Positions 26,039 to 34,956 of a stretch of DNA of 38,403 bases are shown piece by piece. Origin of the DNA: Solirubrobacterales bacterium (lineage in GTDB: Bacteria; Actinomycetota; Thermoleophilia; Solirubrobacterales; 70-9). Numbering within the stretch: position 1 is the first letter of the stretch; each line of letters starts with the position of its first letter. The translations under genes were made by a program, and so were the position numbers. The notes beneath the pieces were generated by a model. The model searched no databases and was not told where the DNA came from. It worked only from the letters and a program-made list of their open reading frames with translations. Location of the stretch: assembly GCA_020438425.1 (NCBI GenBank), contig JAGQUQ010000016.1, positions 1 to 38,403 of the forward strand, read 5' to 3'.

Positions 26039-27634
26039 TCAGGTTGAGGTTGCTGGTGCGGTGTCCTCGGCGTGGATCGCTCCCAGCAGCTCGAGTTCGC
26101 GGTCTCTCTTCGGGAAGGCGAAGAAGACGAGGATGGCTCCGAGGATGATCGCCACGATCCCGACCGCGTAGGCCGAGTCGCCGCCGCTGAGGAATGCGGT
26201 CTGGGCCGCATGGACGATCTGCGGGGCGTACTGGGGATGCTGCTCGGCGACGGTGACGGCAGAGCCGAAGGACCTTTCGAGCTGGGTCTGGGTCGACTCG
26301 CTCACCTTCTGGCTCGCCTCGGGATTGCCGGCGATCTGGGAAGCGAAAGAACTGGCGTAGGCCGAGGTCAGGACCGACCCGAGGATCGACTGCATCAGGG
26401 CCCCGCCGAGATCCCGTTGAAGGTCGGCCGTGCCGGAGGCCATGCCGGCCCGGTGGACCGGAACCGAGTTGGTCAGCGAGTTGGAGGACGGGGTGCCGGC
26501 GAGGCCGACCCCGATCCCGACCGGCAGGTAGCCGAGCAGGACCTGCCAGTAGGCAGCGTTCTCGTCCCAGAGCAGCAGCATGAAGATGAATCCGATCAGG
26601 CAGAAGACGAAGCCGCAGAGCAGGGTGAAGCGCGACCCATGCGACTCGACCAGTTTGGCCGAGCGCGGTGCGGCCACGATCATGCCGAGGGCGGCAGGCA
26701 GGATCGCGGCGCCGGCGCCCAGGGTCGAGTACTCGAGCACGTTCTGCAGGTACTGCTGTCCGATGAACATCGCCGCCATCAGGGTGCCGAAGACGATGAT
26801 CCCGGCGGCCCCGGCCACCCAGAAGGTGCGCCGGCCCGCGATCTTGAGGTCATAAAGCGGGTTGCCGATCCGGCCCTCCCGGCGCTGCTGGATGAAGAAC
26901 CCGATCCCGGCCGCAAGCCCGATCGCCGCCATCGCGGCGGTCGTCTCCCCGTAGCCTGGCATCGAGACGAAGTTGATCGCCAGCACGATTCCGCCGACCA
27001 TGATGATCGAGAGGATGCCGCCGAGGTTGTCGACCGGGTCGCTGGTCTCGTTCACATGGGAGGGAATGAACTTGATCGCCAGGACCAGCGCGATCACGGC
27101 AAGGGGCAGGGTGACGAAGAAGACGGAGCCCCAGTCGAAATGCTCAAGCAGTGCGCCGGAGACGAGCGGCCCGAGGGCAGAGATGCCGCCACCGATCCCG
27201 GACCAGAGCGCGATTGCCCGGGTCTTCTTTGGTCCCGACCAGAGGGCGGTGATCAAAGCCAGCGTGGTCGGGAAGGCCATGCCGGCCGCCAGGCCCCCGA
27301 GCACCCGGGCCAGGAACAACACGTCGACGTTGGGCGCGAACCCGGCCAGCAGGGCCGCCGGAATCGAGATGGCCGTGCCGAGGATGAGCATCATCTTCCG
27401 GCCGTAGCGATCCCCGAGCGCCCCCAGGTAGAGGACCGATCCCGCCAGACCGAGCGAGAAGCCGACCGCGACCAGGTTCAGGCCGGTCTGGCTTGCGTCG
27501 AGATCCTTGCCGATGTCGGGCAGGGCGACATTCGCCACGGCGAGGTTCAGGTTCGCGACGGCGGCGACCAGGATCAGGCTCAGCAGCACGATTGCCGGCT
27601 TGTCGGGTGCGCTTCCCTTCTCGGCGTTTGACAT
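26039..27634 (-). CDS. MFS drug-efflux-type transporter (DHA2-like, 14 TM), tandem paralog
   Basis: The product has 531 residues and about 14 helices. It shares with its neighbour 'NLNLAVANVALPDIGKDLDAS', 'GALGDRYGRKMMLILG' and 'LARVLGGLAAGMAFPTTLAL' (equivalent positions), and the soluble loop before the last helix. Its C-terminal 'GGDSAYAVG...FFAFPKRDRELELLGAIHAED' is the closest match to the remnant at 21960-22135. It is divergent from the DsbA-like gene, with the ATG at 27634 and a 46-base spacer. The substrate is unknown; a regulator candidate is the QsdR-type TetR gene about 0.7 kb away. Confidence 0.9.
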   Translation of the reverse strand: MSNAEKGSAPDKPAIVLLSLILVAAVANLNLAVANVALPDIGKDLDASQTGLNLVAVGFSLGLAGSVLYLGALGDRYGRKMMLILGTAISIPAALLAGFAPNVDVLFLARVLGGLAAGMAFPTTLALITALWSGPKKTRAIALWSGIGGGISALGPLVSGALLEHFDWGSVFFVTLPLAVIALVLAIKFIPSHVNETSDPVDNLGGILSIIMVGGIVLAINFVSMPGYGETTAAMAAIGLAAGIGFFIQQRREGRIGNPLYDLKIAGRRTFWVAGAAGIIVFGTLMAAMFIGQQYLQNVLEYSTLGAGAAILPAALGMIVAAPRSAKLVESHGSRFTLLCGFVFCLIGFIFMLLLWDENAAYWQVLLGYLPVGIGVGLAGTPSSNSLTNSVPVHRAGMASGTADLQRDLGGALMQSILGSVLTSAYASSFASQIAGNPEASQKVSESTQTQLERSFGSAVTVAEQHPQYAPQIVHAAQTAFLSGGDSAYAVGIVAIILGAILVFFAFPKRDRELELLGAIHAEDTAPATST

Positions 27635-27680
27635 GGCCGCATCCTATTTGCGGGAGCGGAGGCTCTCTAGTCTTGATCGG

Positions 27681-28319
27681 GTGAAAGCAGAAATCTTCTC
27701 CGACGTCGCCTGCCCCTTCTGTTACATCGGGACCCGCAATTTTGCGAGGGCCCTCTCGGAAACCGGTCTCGCTGACGAAGTCGAGATCCGGTGGCGCAGC
27801 TTCCAGCTCGACCCGGAAGCACCCCGGAGGTCGGAAGGAGATCTGTACGACCACCTGACCAGGAAGTTCGGAATCACCCGGGACGAGGCCCGGGCGATGA
27901 ACGACCGGGTGATCTCGATGGGGCACGGCGCAGGAATCGATTTCGCCTTCGAGGACGCCTTCGCGGTCAACACATTTGACGCCCACCGCATGCTCCAGTT
28001 CGCGGCCGAAGAAGGTCTCGAGGCGGCGCTCGCGGACAAGTACTTCGCCGCTTTCTTCACGGGCTCCTCCGATCTCTCCGATCGGGCCGATCTGGTCCGG
28101 CTTGCGGTCGAGGTCGGTGCCGATCCCGGCCGGGCAGCCGAAGTGGCCGGGTCGGACGAGTTTGCGGCCGACGTGAGGACCGATCAGGAACTTGCCGGGA
28201 TGCTCGGCATTTCCGGCGTACCGGCGTTCGTGTTCGATCGTTCGACGGCGGTTTCGGGAGCGCGACCGGTAGATCAGTTGCGGGCCGCAATTGAGCGGGC
28301 AGCGGGTTCCGCGGCCTGA
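27681..28319 (+). CDS. DsbA family (FrnE-like) thioredoxin-fold oxidoreductase
   Basis: The product has 212 residues from GTG 27681. This start puts the first beta-strand 'KAEIFSDVACPFCYIG' at the N-terminus, as in the family; longer frames upstream overlap the divergent MFS gene. The active-site pair is C11-P-F-C14, and 'LGISGVPAFVFD' near residue 173 supplies the cis-proline loop. An all-alpha insertion lies between them. It has no signal peptide, so it is a cytoplasmic FrnE/2-hydroxychromene-isomerase-type member rather than a secreted DsbA. It is likely a thiol-disulfide or glutathione/mycothiol-dependent enzyme. The TetR gene follows 24 bases later. Confidence 0.9.
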   Translation: MKAEIFSDVACPFCYIGTRNFARALSETGLADEVEIRWRSFQLDPEAPRRSEGDLYDHLTRKFGITRDEARAMNDRVISMGHGAGIDFAFEDAFAVNTFDAHRMLQFAAEEGLEAALADKYFAAFFTGSSDLSDRADLVRLAVEVGADPGRAAEVAGSDEFAADVRTDQELAGMLGISGVPAFVFDRSTAVSGARPVDQLRAAIERAAGSAA

Positions 28320-28343
28320 CCCACAGCTCCGGCGAGGGGCCAA

Positions 28344-28985
28344 ATGCGAAATGCTGGGCTCATGGTGACGCGTCGAGCCACGAAGCTCCAGTCTGCTCTG
28401 GCGGACCCGGGTGAGCCCGGCGGCTCCGGGCCACTGCGCGCCCTCCGGCTCGGGGTGGACACGTTCATGGGCAGGGAGCGGATCGATATGTCGGCGATGG
28501 CGCGGGAGCTGGACATCAACCGGGCGACGCTCTACCGCTGGGTCGGGTCAAGAGAACAGTTTCTGGTCGAGATGATCTGGTACATGTCGATCAAGAGCCT
28601 CGACTCCCTCGAGGAGAAGACTGACTCGACCGGTCCCGACCGGATCATCGACATAACGATCGATTACGCGGAGATGGTGATCGACAACCCGGGCATGAAG
28701 CACTGGCTGGCGACCGAGGGCGAGTCTGCGATGTCCCTCCTGACCCGCTCGGAGTCCGGATTCCAGCCGAGACTGATCGCCTGGATCGAGGATTCGATTC
28801 AGCGCCAGATCGACGCCGGGAACATGACTCTGCCACCGGAGGTGGGGCCGTACGACCTGGCTTACGTGATCGAAAGGGTCATGGGCGGTTACATCTACCT
28901 CGACCTGATCACCGGCGAAAAGCCGGATGCGCGCCGGGCCGAACCGCTGCTCAACATGCTCCTTCGCGGCTCGGAAGCAGTCTGA
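28344..28985 (+). CDS. TetR family transcriptional regulator, QsdR-type
   Basis: The product has 213 residues. The N-terminal helix-turn-helix is 'IDMSAMARELDINRATLYRW' (residues ~47-66), preceding 'VGSREQFLVEMIWY'. The C-terminal domain has 'HWLATEGESAMSLLTRSESGF' in part and 'DLAYVIERVMGGYIYLDLITG', which resemble the QsdR-type TetR ligand domain common in actinobacteria. An AGGGG ribosome-binding site precedes ATG 28344. Probable targets are neighbours such as the dehalogenase, FrnE-like protein or MFS genes, but no palindromic operator was identified. Confidence 0.88.
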   Translation: MRNAGLMVTRRATKLQSALADPGEPGGSGPLRALRLGVDTFMGRERIDMSAMARELDINRATLYRWVGSREQFLVEMIWYMSIKSLDSLEEKTDSTGPDRIIDITIDYAEMVIDNPGMKHWLATEGESAMSLLTRSESGFQPRLIAWIEDSIQRQIDAGNMTLPPEVGPYDLAYVIERVMGGYIYLDLITGEKPDARRAEPLLNMLLRGSEAV

Positions 28986-28997
28986 ACCGGGCGGCGC

Positions 28998-29891
28998 TCA
29001 AGCCGGGGTGCGGTCCAGCCACCTGGTGATGATCCGGCCGATCTCCTCACCGTGATCCTCCTGGAGGAAATGTCCTGCGTTCTCGATCACGGTCAGGGGC
29101 TCGGCCTTCGGGAATAGCATCTGGACGGTCGTTCCAACCGGATCGAGAGGCAGAGCGGGGTCGTTGTCGGCCCAGAGCAGCAGCGAGGGACGGTCATCCC
29201 GGATCAGGTACTGGGCCGCGGCCTGGCCCTCGGCGGCGCCGACGTCTTCGGGCGTGACCGGGATCATCGGCGGGAAGGTCCGGATTCCGGCCTTGTGATC
29301 GGCGTCGGGGAAGGGTGCCTCGTAGGCCGCCACGACCTCGTCCGAAAGTTCGGTCGCGCAGCCGCCACGGATCGGCATGTCTACGCGCACATCCCGGTGG
29401 GAAGCGATGAAATCACGGAAGTGATTCCAGTTGTCGGACATCTTCTGATAGCCGGTGAAAAGTCCGGTATCCATGGCGATCAGGCGCGAGAAGCGTTCGG
29501 GTACCTCGATCGAGGCGGTGCGAAGTCCGATCGGCCCACCCCAGTCATGGCAGACCAGGGTGACTCCGGTCAGGTCGAGTTCCTCGAGCAGGCTGACCAC
29601 CGCGGCGGTGTGGCGGTCGTAGGTGTACCAGTCGTCGTCGACCGGCTTGTCGGAACGGCCGAAGCCGGGCAGATCGGGAACCACGCAGCGGTAGCCGGCC
29701 TCGAGCAGGGGGCCCATCACCTTGCGCCAGAGAAATCCCCAGGTCGGCTCGCCGTGAAGGAGCAGGACCGGCTCACCCTGACCCTCGTCGATGTGGGCGA
29801 GACGCATTCCTTCCCATTCGCGGTAGACCGGTTCCCAGGGGAAGTCGGGGACGTTGTCGAAGCGTTCCTCGGGCGTGCGCAGGATCTCCAT
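28998..29891 (-). CDS. Haloalkane dehalogenase (alpha/beta hydrolase, HLD-I-like)
   Basis: The product has 297 residues, the usual length. Residues are consistent with haloalkane dehalogenases: oxyanion/halide segment 'HGEPTW' (46-51, W51 as halide-stabilising Trp), nucleophile D116 in 'CHDWGGP' (Asp instead of the Ser of lipases), a candidate acid at D244 in 'ADNDPALP', and the general base H274 in 'NAGHFLQED'. Members hydrolyse carbon-halogen bonds to alcohols. Fluoroacetate dehalogenases and epoxide hydrolases also use Asp, so substrate class is likely rather than proven. It is convergent with the TetR gene (12 bases) and divergent from the DHA2 exporter. Confidence 0.88.
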   Translation of the reverse strand: MEILRTPEERFDNVPDFPWEPVYREWEGMRLAHIDEGQGEPVLLLHGEPTWGFLWRKVMGPLLEAGYRCVVPDLPGFGRSDKPVDDDWYTYDRHTAAVVSLLEELDLTGVTLVCHDWGGPIGLRTASIEVPERFSRLIAMDTGLFTGYQKMSDNWNHFRDFIASHRDVRVDMPIRGGCATELSDEVVAAYEAPFPDADHKAGIRTFPPMIPVTPEDVGAAEGQAAAQYLIRDDRPSLLLWADNDPALPLDPVGTTVQMLFPKAEPLTVIENAGHFLQEDHGEEIGRIITRWLDRTPA

Positions 29892-29929
29892 GGCGGCAGC
29901 CTACACCGAAAAAGTTGATGGGTGTCAGC

Positions 29930-29969
29930 TTTCTTGCGGCAGGGAAACGCTTGTGTAGATTCCTGCCCA
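29930..29969 (+). promoter_or_regulatory. Possible sigma-70-type promoter of the DHA2 exporter
   Basis: TTGCGG (around 29934) and TAGATT (around 29956) are spaced 16 bases apart, with the ATG at 29970 just downstream. If used, the transcript would be nearly leaderless, which is common in actinobacteria; no ribosome-binding site is visible before the ATG. Confidence 0.35.
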
Positions 29970-31562
29970 ATGCCTGAGAAGAAGAGCGGTGCCCTCGTCC
30001 TCGTCGCCATGATCTTCGCCGTGTCGATGACTTTCATCGACCAGACGATCGTCTCGATCTCGATTCCCGAGATCCAGAAGCATCTGGGACTCTCGGAGAC
30101 CGGAGTGCAGTGGATCGTCAGCGGCTACCTGCTCGCCATGGCTGCGGTATTCGCGCTGGGCGGCAAGCTCGCCGACGTGGTCGGCCGTCGCACCATGCTG
30201 ATCGTCGGCATCATGATCTTCACCGTCTGTTCCGCCCTCTGCGGGGCAACGCCGGAAGGCAGCATGGCCGAGGAGTGGATCATCGTCTTCCGCCTGATTC
30301 AGGGCGCCGGCGCGGCGATCATGTTCCCGGCCGCCCTGGCGATCACCATCTCGGCCTTCCCGATTGAGAAGCGTGGCCGCGCGCTTGCGATCTTCTTCGG
30401 GATCACCGGCGCGCTGACCTCGGTCGGCCCGATCGCCGGCGGTTACCTGGTCGAGTGGACCTGGCGTTCGATCTTCTGGATCAACATCCCGATCGCGATC
30501 ATCTCGCTGATCCTGATCTACCTCTCGAAGCCCGAAAACAAGAAGACCCCCCAGCCGCTCGACATCAAGGGGGCAGTCATCATCGCGCTGGGCATGGGAC
30601 TTTCGGTGCTCGGGTTCCAGCAATCGGCAACCTGGGGCTGGGACAACCCCCTGACCTGGGCCTGCGTCGTGGCGGGAATCATCATCCTCGTGCTTTTCTG
30701 GGCTTTCGAGAACCGCCAGAAGTACCCGCTCATGCGGGTTTCGATCTTCAAGGAAAGGGCCTTCCTGGCCGACAACGTGGTGCTGTTCTTCCTCTCGATC
30801 GCCTTCGTTCCGCTCTTCTTCTTCGCCAGCATGTACTCGCAGATCGCGCTTGGCTGGGAGGCCTCGGATGCCGGCATCTTCCTGCTCGTGTTCTTCGGCG
30901 GTTTCGTGGTCGGGGCGCAGTGGGGTGGAAAGATCCTCGACAGCAAGGGCGCCAAGCCGGCGACCGCGATCGGGGCCGTTCTGGCCGCGGTCGGCTTCTT
31001 CCTCTGGGCCGGGCAGGTCACCGACATCGATGCCGGGCTGGGCGGGCAGTGGATCTACATGGTCCTCGCCGGAGCCGGGGTCGGCCTGATGCTTGGGCCG
31101 GTCAGCACCGACGCGATCAACCGCGCCCCCAACACCAGTTACGGCGAGGCGACCGGGATCACCCAGACGGTTCGCAACTACGCGGCCGCCTTCGGCCTGG
31201 CGGTGCTAGGCAGCATCCTGACCACCAGGACGCAGACCAACGTCGAGGACAAACTGGGTGACTTGGGGCTTTCTACCGCGAAGTCCGACGAGATTGCCCA
31301 CGCGATGACCTCATCTGGCGGCGGCAGCCAGGAAGCCCTTTCGAGTCACGCCTCCGGCGGCGAGGTTGAGAAGGTCTTCCACGCCGCGCAGGAAGCCTTC
31401 GCTGCGTCGACTTCGACCGTCTTCTACATCATGGGCGCGCTGATGGTGGTCTGTTACTTTGCCGCGCACTTCGGCATGGTCGGCGGCAAGATGAAGGAAA
31501 TCATCGACGACGACGCGCCGGCCCCGGCCGAGCCCGGGCCTGCCCCGACCGAGAGTTCCTGA
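29970..31562 (+). CDS. DHA2/EmrB-QacA-type MFS exporter (14 TM)
   Basis: The product has 530 residues from ATG 29970; a frame extension to 29922 is not needed. TM1 carries 'SMTFIDQTIVSISIPEIQ', with the Asp of DHA2 multidrug exporters, then 'VQWIVSGYLLAMAA' and the loop 'GGKLADVVGRRTMLIVG'. The motif-C region in TM5 is 'GITGALTSVGPIAGGYL'. About 14 helices; a 60-residue soluble loop near 430-485 precedes the last one, and the tail is acidic and Pro-rich. This is a third intact MFS in the window but diverged from the tandem pair. A role in export of toxic or halogenated compounds is suggested only by its dehalogenase neighbour. Confidence 0.92.
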   Translation: MPEKKSGALVLVAMIFAVSMTFIDQTIVSISIPEIQKHLGLSETGVQWIVSGYLLAMAAVFALGGKLADVVGRRTMLIVGIMIFTVCSALCGATPEGSMAEEWIIVFRLIQGAGAAIMFPAALAITISAFPIEKRGRALAIFFGITGALTSVGPIAGGYLVEWTWRSIFWINIPIAIISLILIYLSKPENKKTPQPLDIKGAVIIALGMGLSVLGFQQSATWGWDNPLTWACVVAGIIILVLFWAFENRQKYPLMRVSIFKERAFLADNVVLFFLSIAFVPLFFFASMYSQIALGWEASDAGIFLLVFFGGFVVGAQWGGKILDSKGAKPATAIGAVLAAVGFFLWAGQVTDIDAGLGGQWIYMVLAGAGVGLMLGPVSTDAINRAPNTSYGEATGITQTVRNYAAAFGLAVLGSILTTRTQTNVEDKLGDLGLSTAKSDEIAHAMTSSGGGSQEALSSHASGGEVEKVFHAAQEAFAASTSTVFYIMGALMVVCYFAAHFGMVGGKMKEIIDDDAPAPAEPGPAPTESS

Positions 31563-31565
31563 AGG

Positions 31566-32261
31566 CTAAGAGCCGGCCTGCCCCGGACCGGGGTTCCCGG
31601 TCCGGGCGATCTGGCTCAGCTGGTTGTAGAGGACGGCCGCCCCGATCGTCAGCACCGGGGTGCTGAGCAGGTTGGCGAGGAAGTTGGCGATCAGCCGGGC
31701 CGCCAGGCTGGTCCCGAACGGGGCCGAGACCAGCAGCGCCAGACCGAGCATGATCAGGCTGAGAAGGCCGATTATCAGCAGAAACGCGAAGACCCGCCAG
31801 CCGTTGTCCCGGACCAGTTCGGTGCTGCGACCCAGTGCCTCGAACACGCCCCTGCGCTCGACGACCACGCACTGGCCGGCGACCGCCAGGATCGTGACCA
31901 GCACCAGGCCCGGTACCACCAGCGCGAGCAGGCCGGCGACCACGGCCGCGGCGGTGATCAGGGTGACCCAGATCAACCGGGCCAGAACGGGCTTCACGGT
32001 CGTCCACAGTTCCCCGGCTCCTTCGGTCTTGCCGGGCAGGCAGAGCAGGGCCGTGATCATGCCTCCGTAGGAGGCCCCGAGCAGGATCGTTATCCCGAAC
32101 GAGATCGCGAAACCGGCCGGTCCGGCAATGTCGAGCAAAGTGGAAATCGCATTGACCAGCGCAAAGACAACCGTCAGCTGGACGATCAGGGGGCGGTTCT
32201 CCTGGAACGCGGTTCCCATCGCCTGAAGCGTGTTTCCGATTTCGAGCCTGGGCCGGGGCAT
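31566..32261 (-). CDS. Integral membrane protein, about six TM segments
   Basis: The product has 231 residues with hydrophobic segments near 26-45, 50-75, 90-130, 158-185 and 190-220. The 'ALGRSTELVRDNGWRVFAFLL' region (residues ~142-162) resembles the conserved loop of 'YciC/glycerophosphoryl-diester-phosphodiesterase membrane domain' proteins ('RSxxLVxGNxWRxF'). No catalytic motif is visible. It is convergent with the DHA2 exporter (3-base gap) and divergent from the arylsulfotransferase. Confidence 0.75.
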   Translation of the reverse strand: MPRPRLEIGNTLQAMGTAFQENRPLIVQLTVVFALVNAISTLLDIAGPAGFAISFGITILLGASYGGMITALLCLPGKTEGAGELWTTVKPVLARLIWVTLITAAAVVAGLLALVVPGLVLVTILAVAGQCVVVERRGVFEALGRSTELVRDNGWRVFAFLLIIGLLSLIMLGLALLVSAPFGTSLAARLIANFLANLLSTPVLTIGAAVLYNQLSQIARTGNPGPGQAGS

Positions 32262-32404
32262 GGGCGCTCACCCTATCCGGGAGGGGTGGCTTTATAGTTT
32301 CCGGACCATTCAGCGCGTCGCTCAGGCGTGGCCGGGATGGCACATGGAAAGCCGTGTAGCCGTCACCGGGCCACCTGGGGCCGAACCGGATCACCCACCC
32401 CGGC

Positions 32405-34168
32405 ATGGAAACTTCCGAGAACAAGCTCAAATTCACGCCATACAACCTGGCCGTGCTGCTGGCTGCGCTTTTTCTCGGGCTGGGGGCCGGCGCCCTGGTC
32501 TACCGGCAGTACAAGATCGACCAGAACGATGCCAAGGCTTCGAAGAAGGGCAAGAAGGACGAGAACCTGAACGCCTTCGCCCCGATCGTCGGCTCCGAAG
32601 GCAGCAGCGACCCGGGCAACAAGTACGACGCGCAGTTCAACACTTCTTCGATGTGGCCGAAGTTCAATCCGGACCGCCACTACTACGTGACCCGCTGTGT
32701 GCCGGGACGGGTGATGGTCCAGGTCCAGTCGATCCCGGAGATCAAGGTCAAGGTCTGGGCCAACCCGGCGACCTCCGGGCGCTTCGGCGCCGAGGCCCGT
32801 CCGCTGCCTGGTCAGGACTTCAACGTCAAGTTCATCCCCGAGGACGGCAAGGTCGAGAACTACCAGGTGCGTTGCCTGCCCTCCGACTTTCCCGAGTGGC
32901 GCTACGAGCGCTTCGCGAATCCGCCCAAGGGCATGTTCATGGTCACCTCCTACCTGAAGCCGGGCCAGAAGGCCCGCGCCTGGATGATGGTTTTCGACCA
33001 GGACGGGACCCCTCGCTGGTGGTACAGCACGCCGACCAACACCCTCGGCGGGCAGATCCTTGCCGACGGCACGGTCCAGATTCCCCGCGGCTTCGCCGAC
33101 GGGTTCGGCCAGGACGCCCGCACCCGGACCGAGATCCGCGAACTTGACGGAACCCTCGACCAGCTGGTCGATTTCAAGGGCGCGCCGATTGACGGGCACG
33201 AGTACGTGCTGCTCCCGAACGGGAACCGGCTGGTCATGAGTTACAAGCCCCGTTACGGGGTGGACCTCCGTCCGGTCGGTGGCCGGGCCGACCGCGGCCT
33301 GCTCGACGGCGCGATCCAGGAGCAGACTCCCGACGGCAAGGTCGTCTGGGAGTGGAACTCGAAGGATCACGTCACGATCGAGGAGACCCCTTACCGCTGG
33401 TGGCAGCGGGCCTGGCGCAACCCGCATTACGACGAGAACGGCAAGATCCGCTACGACCAGTTTCACCTCAACGCGATCGAGCCCTGGCGCGACCAGTACG
33501 TGCTTTCGACCCGTCACACCGACACGGTCTGGGGCATCAGCGCCAAGACCGGCGAGCTGCTCTGGAAGTTCGGCGGCGTCCCGACCGAGAAGTCACTCAA
33601 GGTGGTCGGCGACGATCCCTACAAGGGCTACCCGATCTCCGGCAACCACGACGTCCGCATGGTCGGCGACATGCTCACGATCCACGACAACGGAGTCAAG
33701 ATCAAGGGCCGCCAGCCCCGGGCCCTGATGTACAGGATCGACCTGGAGAACCGGACCGCCACCTATGTCGGTGACTTCCGCGACGACGAAGTTTCCGGCA
33801 ACGGCCACTGCTGCGGCTCCTTCCGCCAGCTCGGTGACGGCTGGGTAGTCGCCTGGGGTGCCGCTCCATGGGTTTCCGGCTTCAACAGCGAAGGCAAGCT
33901 CGCCTTCCGCCTCGGCGTTCCGGTCGCGCCTTACCGCGCGGTGCCGGTGCCGCCCAACATCTCCGAGGCCGAACTCGACGCGGCGCTCGACGCAATGGAG
34001 CCGGAACCGGCGATGTCGAACCAGCCGATGACCCCGCTCGACTTCTTCGATGACACGAGCAACCTCCAGGACAAGTCGGTGCCCGGCCCGAAACTCGGCC
34101 CGATCGACGACGAGTCGATGGAGGACCTCTCCAACGGCGTCGGAGTGGTCAACGACCAGCAGCCCTAG
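32405..34168 (+). CDS. Membrane-anchored arylsulfotransferase (ASST) family protein
   Basis: The product has 587 residues. One N-terminal membrane helix (~13-33, 'NLAVLLAALFLGLGAGALVY') anchors it with the bulk outside. The core is a beta-propeller with the family motifs 'YDQFHLNAIEPWRDQYVLST', 'VWGISAKTGELLWKFGG' and 'GNHDVRMVGDMLTIHDNG'; the His in these blocks are candidates for the sulfo-carrying residue. 'GHEYVLLPNGNRLVM' is another typical propeller blade. ASST enzymes move sulfate groups between phenols without PAPS. A ~70-residue acidic, Pro-rich tail follows. Substrate unknown. The stop overlaps the convergent DUF4239 gene by 4 bases. Confidence 0.88.
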   Translation: METSENKLKFTPYNLAVLLAALFLGLGAGALVYRQYKIDQNDAKASKKGKKDENLNAFAPIVGSEGSSDPGNKYDAQFNTSSMWPKFNPDRHYYVTRCVPGRVMVQVQSIPEIKVKVWANPATSGRFGAEARPLPGQDFNVKFIPEDGKVENYQVRCLPSDFPEWRYERFANPPKGMFMVTSYLKPGQKARAWMMVFDQDGTPRWWYSTPTNTLGGQILADGTVQIPRGFADGFGQDARTRTEIRELDGTLDQLVDFKGAPIDGHEYVLLPNGNRLVMSYKPRYGVDLRPVGGRADRGLLDGAIQEQTPDGKVVWEWNSKDHVTIEETPYRWWQRAWRNPHYDENGKIRYDQFHLNAIEPWRDQYVLSTRHTDTVWGISAKTGELLWKFGGVPTEKSLKVVGDDPYKGYPISGNHDVRMVGDMLTIHDNGVKIKGRQPRALMYRIDLENRTATYVGDFRDDEVSGNGHCCGSFRQLGDGWVVAWGAAPWVSGFNSEGKLAFRLGVPVAPYRAVPVPPNISEAELDAALDAMEPEPAMSNQPMTPLDFFDDTSNLQDKSVPGPKLGPIDDESMEDLSNGVGVVNDQQP

Positions 34169-34956
34169 GGGCAGGGGCGGTCGGCCCGGGGATCGGGGAT
34201 GAACTCGGTCACCGAGACCAGAGCCCTTTCCATCGCCCGGGGCTGGATCTCGTTCGGTCCCTGGAACGGTTGCTCGAAGACCGCGACCAGGTAGATCGAG
34301 CAGATCAGGAGCAGCGATACCGGCAGGATGAACATCACCTGCCCGCGGATCGGCTCCCGCCCCTTGAGGACGGTGGCGAAGAGGATCAGCATGAACCCTC
34401 CGGCCACCATGAAGACCCAGAACATGGTCGGCAGGAAGGTGTCCGACTTGAGTAGTCGGGTCGCCCTCGCTTTCTGCAGGTCACTCACCCGTTCGAGCGA
34501 ACTCGACAGGGCGGAGTTGTCGGCGTTGTTGCGCCCCAGCTTGCCGAAGGACTGGAACAGCCGGTCGGTCGCCGCGGTCGCGAGCTCCGAGCGCTGGCCG
34601 TCATGCATTTTCGGCCACTCGTCGTAGATCACGGCCCGCGAGTAACAGATCAGCTCGTGACCGATCCGGTCCCGGCTCTCGGCATCGAACAGGGTGGCGG
34701 CACGGGAAAGCGAGCTGACCGAGTCGGCTTCGGTGCCGGCAGCGGTCTCGGCTGTCTGGTACCCGTCGAGCGCGTAGGCGAGGACGAAACCGATCACCAG
34801 TGCGTAGAGAACTCCGGCGAAGGCGAAGACCGGCTCGCGTCTTTCCTCGCTACCGCGCAGGTGCTCCGGCACGAACCTCCTGATCAGGAAGATCGAGAGC
34901 CCGGTGACGACGCAGCCGACGACCAGGATGAGGAGACAGGTCAGGACCGTGCTCAT
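34165..34956 (-). CDS. DUF4239 (bestrophin-like domain) membrane protein
   Basis: The product has 263 residues with hydrophobic segments at about 4-25, 46-64, 178-198 and 206-228. The arrangement of two helices, a soluble helical middle ('YQTAETAAGTEADSVSSLSRA'-type, residues ~66-160), then two helices is that of DUF4239 proteins, which are remotely bestrophin-like. No ion-channel function has been shown for this group as far as I know. Its ATG overlaps the stop of the upstream binding protein by four bases (ATGA), so it is the last gene of the amide-ligase operon. Confidence 0.82.
   Translation of the reverse strand: MSTVLTCLLILVVGCVVTGLSIFLIRRFVPEHLRGSEERREPVFAFAGVLYALVIGFVLAYALDGYQTAETAAGTEADSVSSLSRAATLFDAESRDRIGHELICYSRAVIYDEWPKMHDGQRSELATAATDRLFQSFGKLGRNNADNSALSSSLERVSDLQKARATRLLKSDTFLPTMFWVFMVAGGFMLILFATVLKGREPIRGQVMFILPVSLLLICSIYLVAVFEQPFQGPNEIQPRAMERALVSVTEFIPDPRADRPCP

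Noticed and set aside
26072..27631. 519-codon plus-strand frame opposite the MFS gene
   Set aside because: Highly charged shadow of a 14-helix membrane protein; not a real gene.
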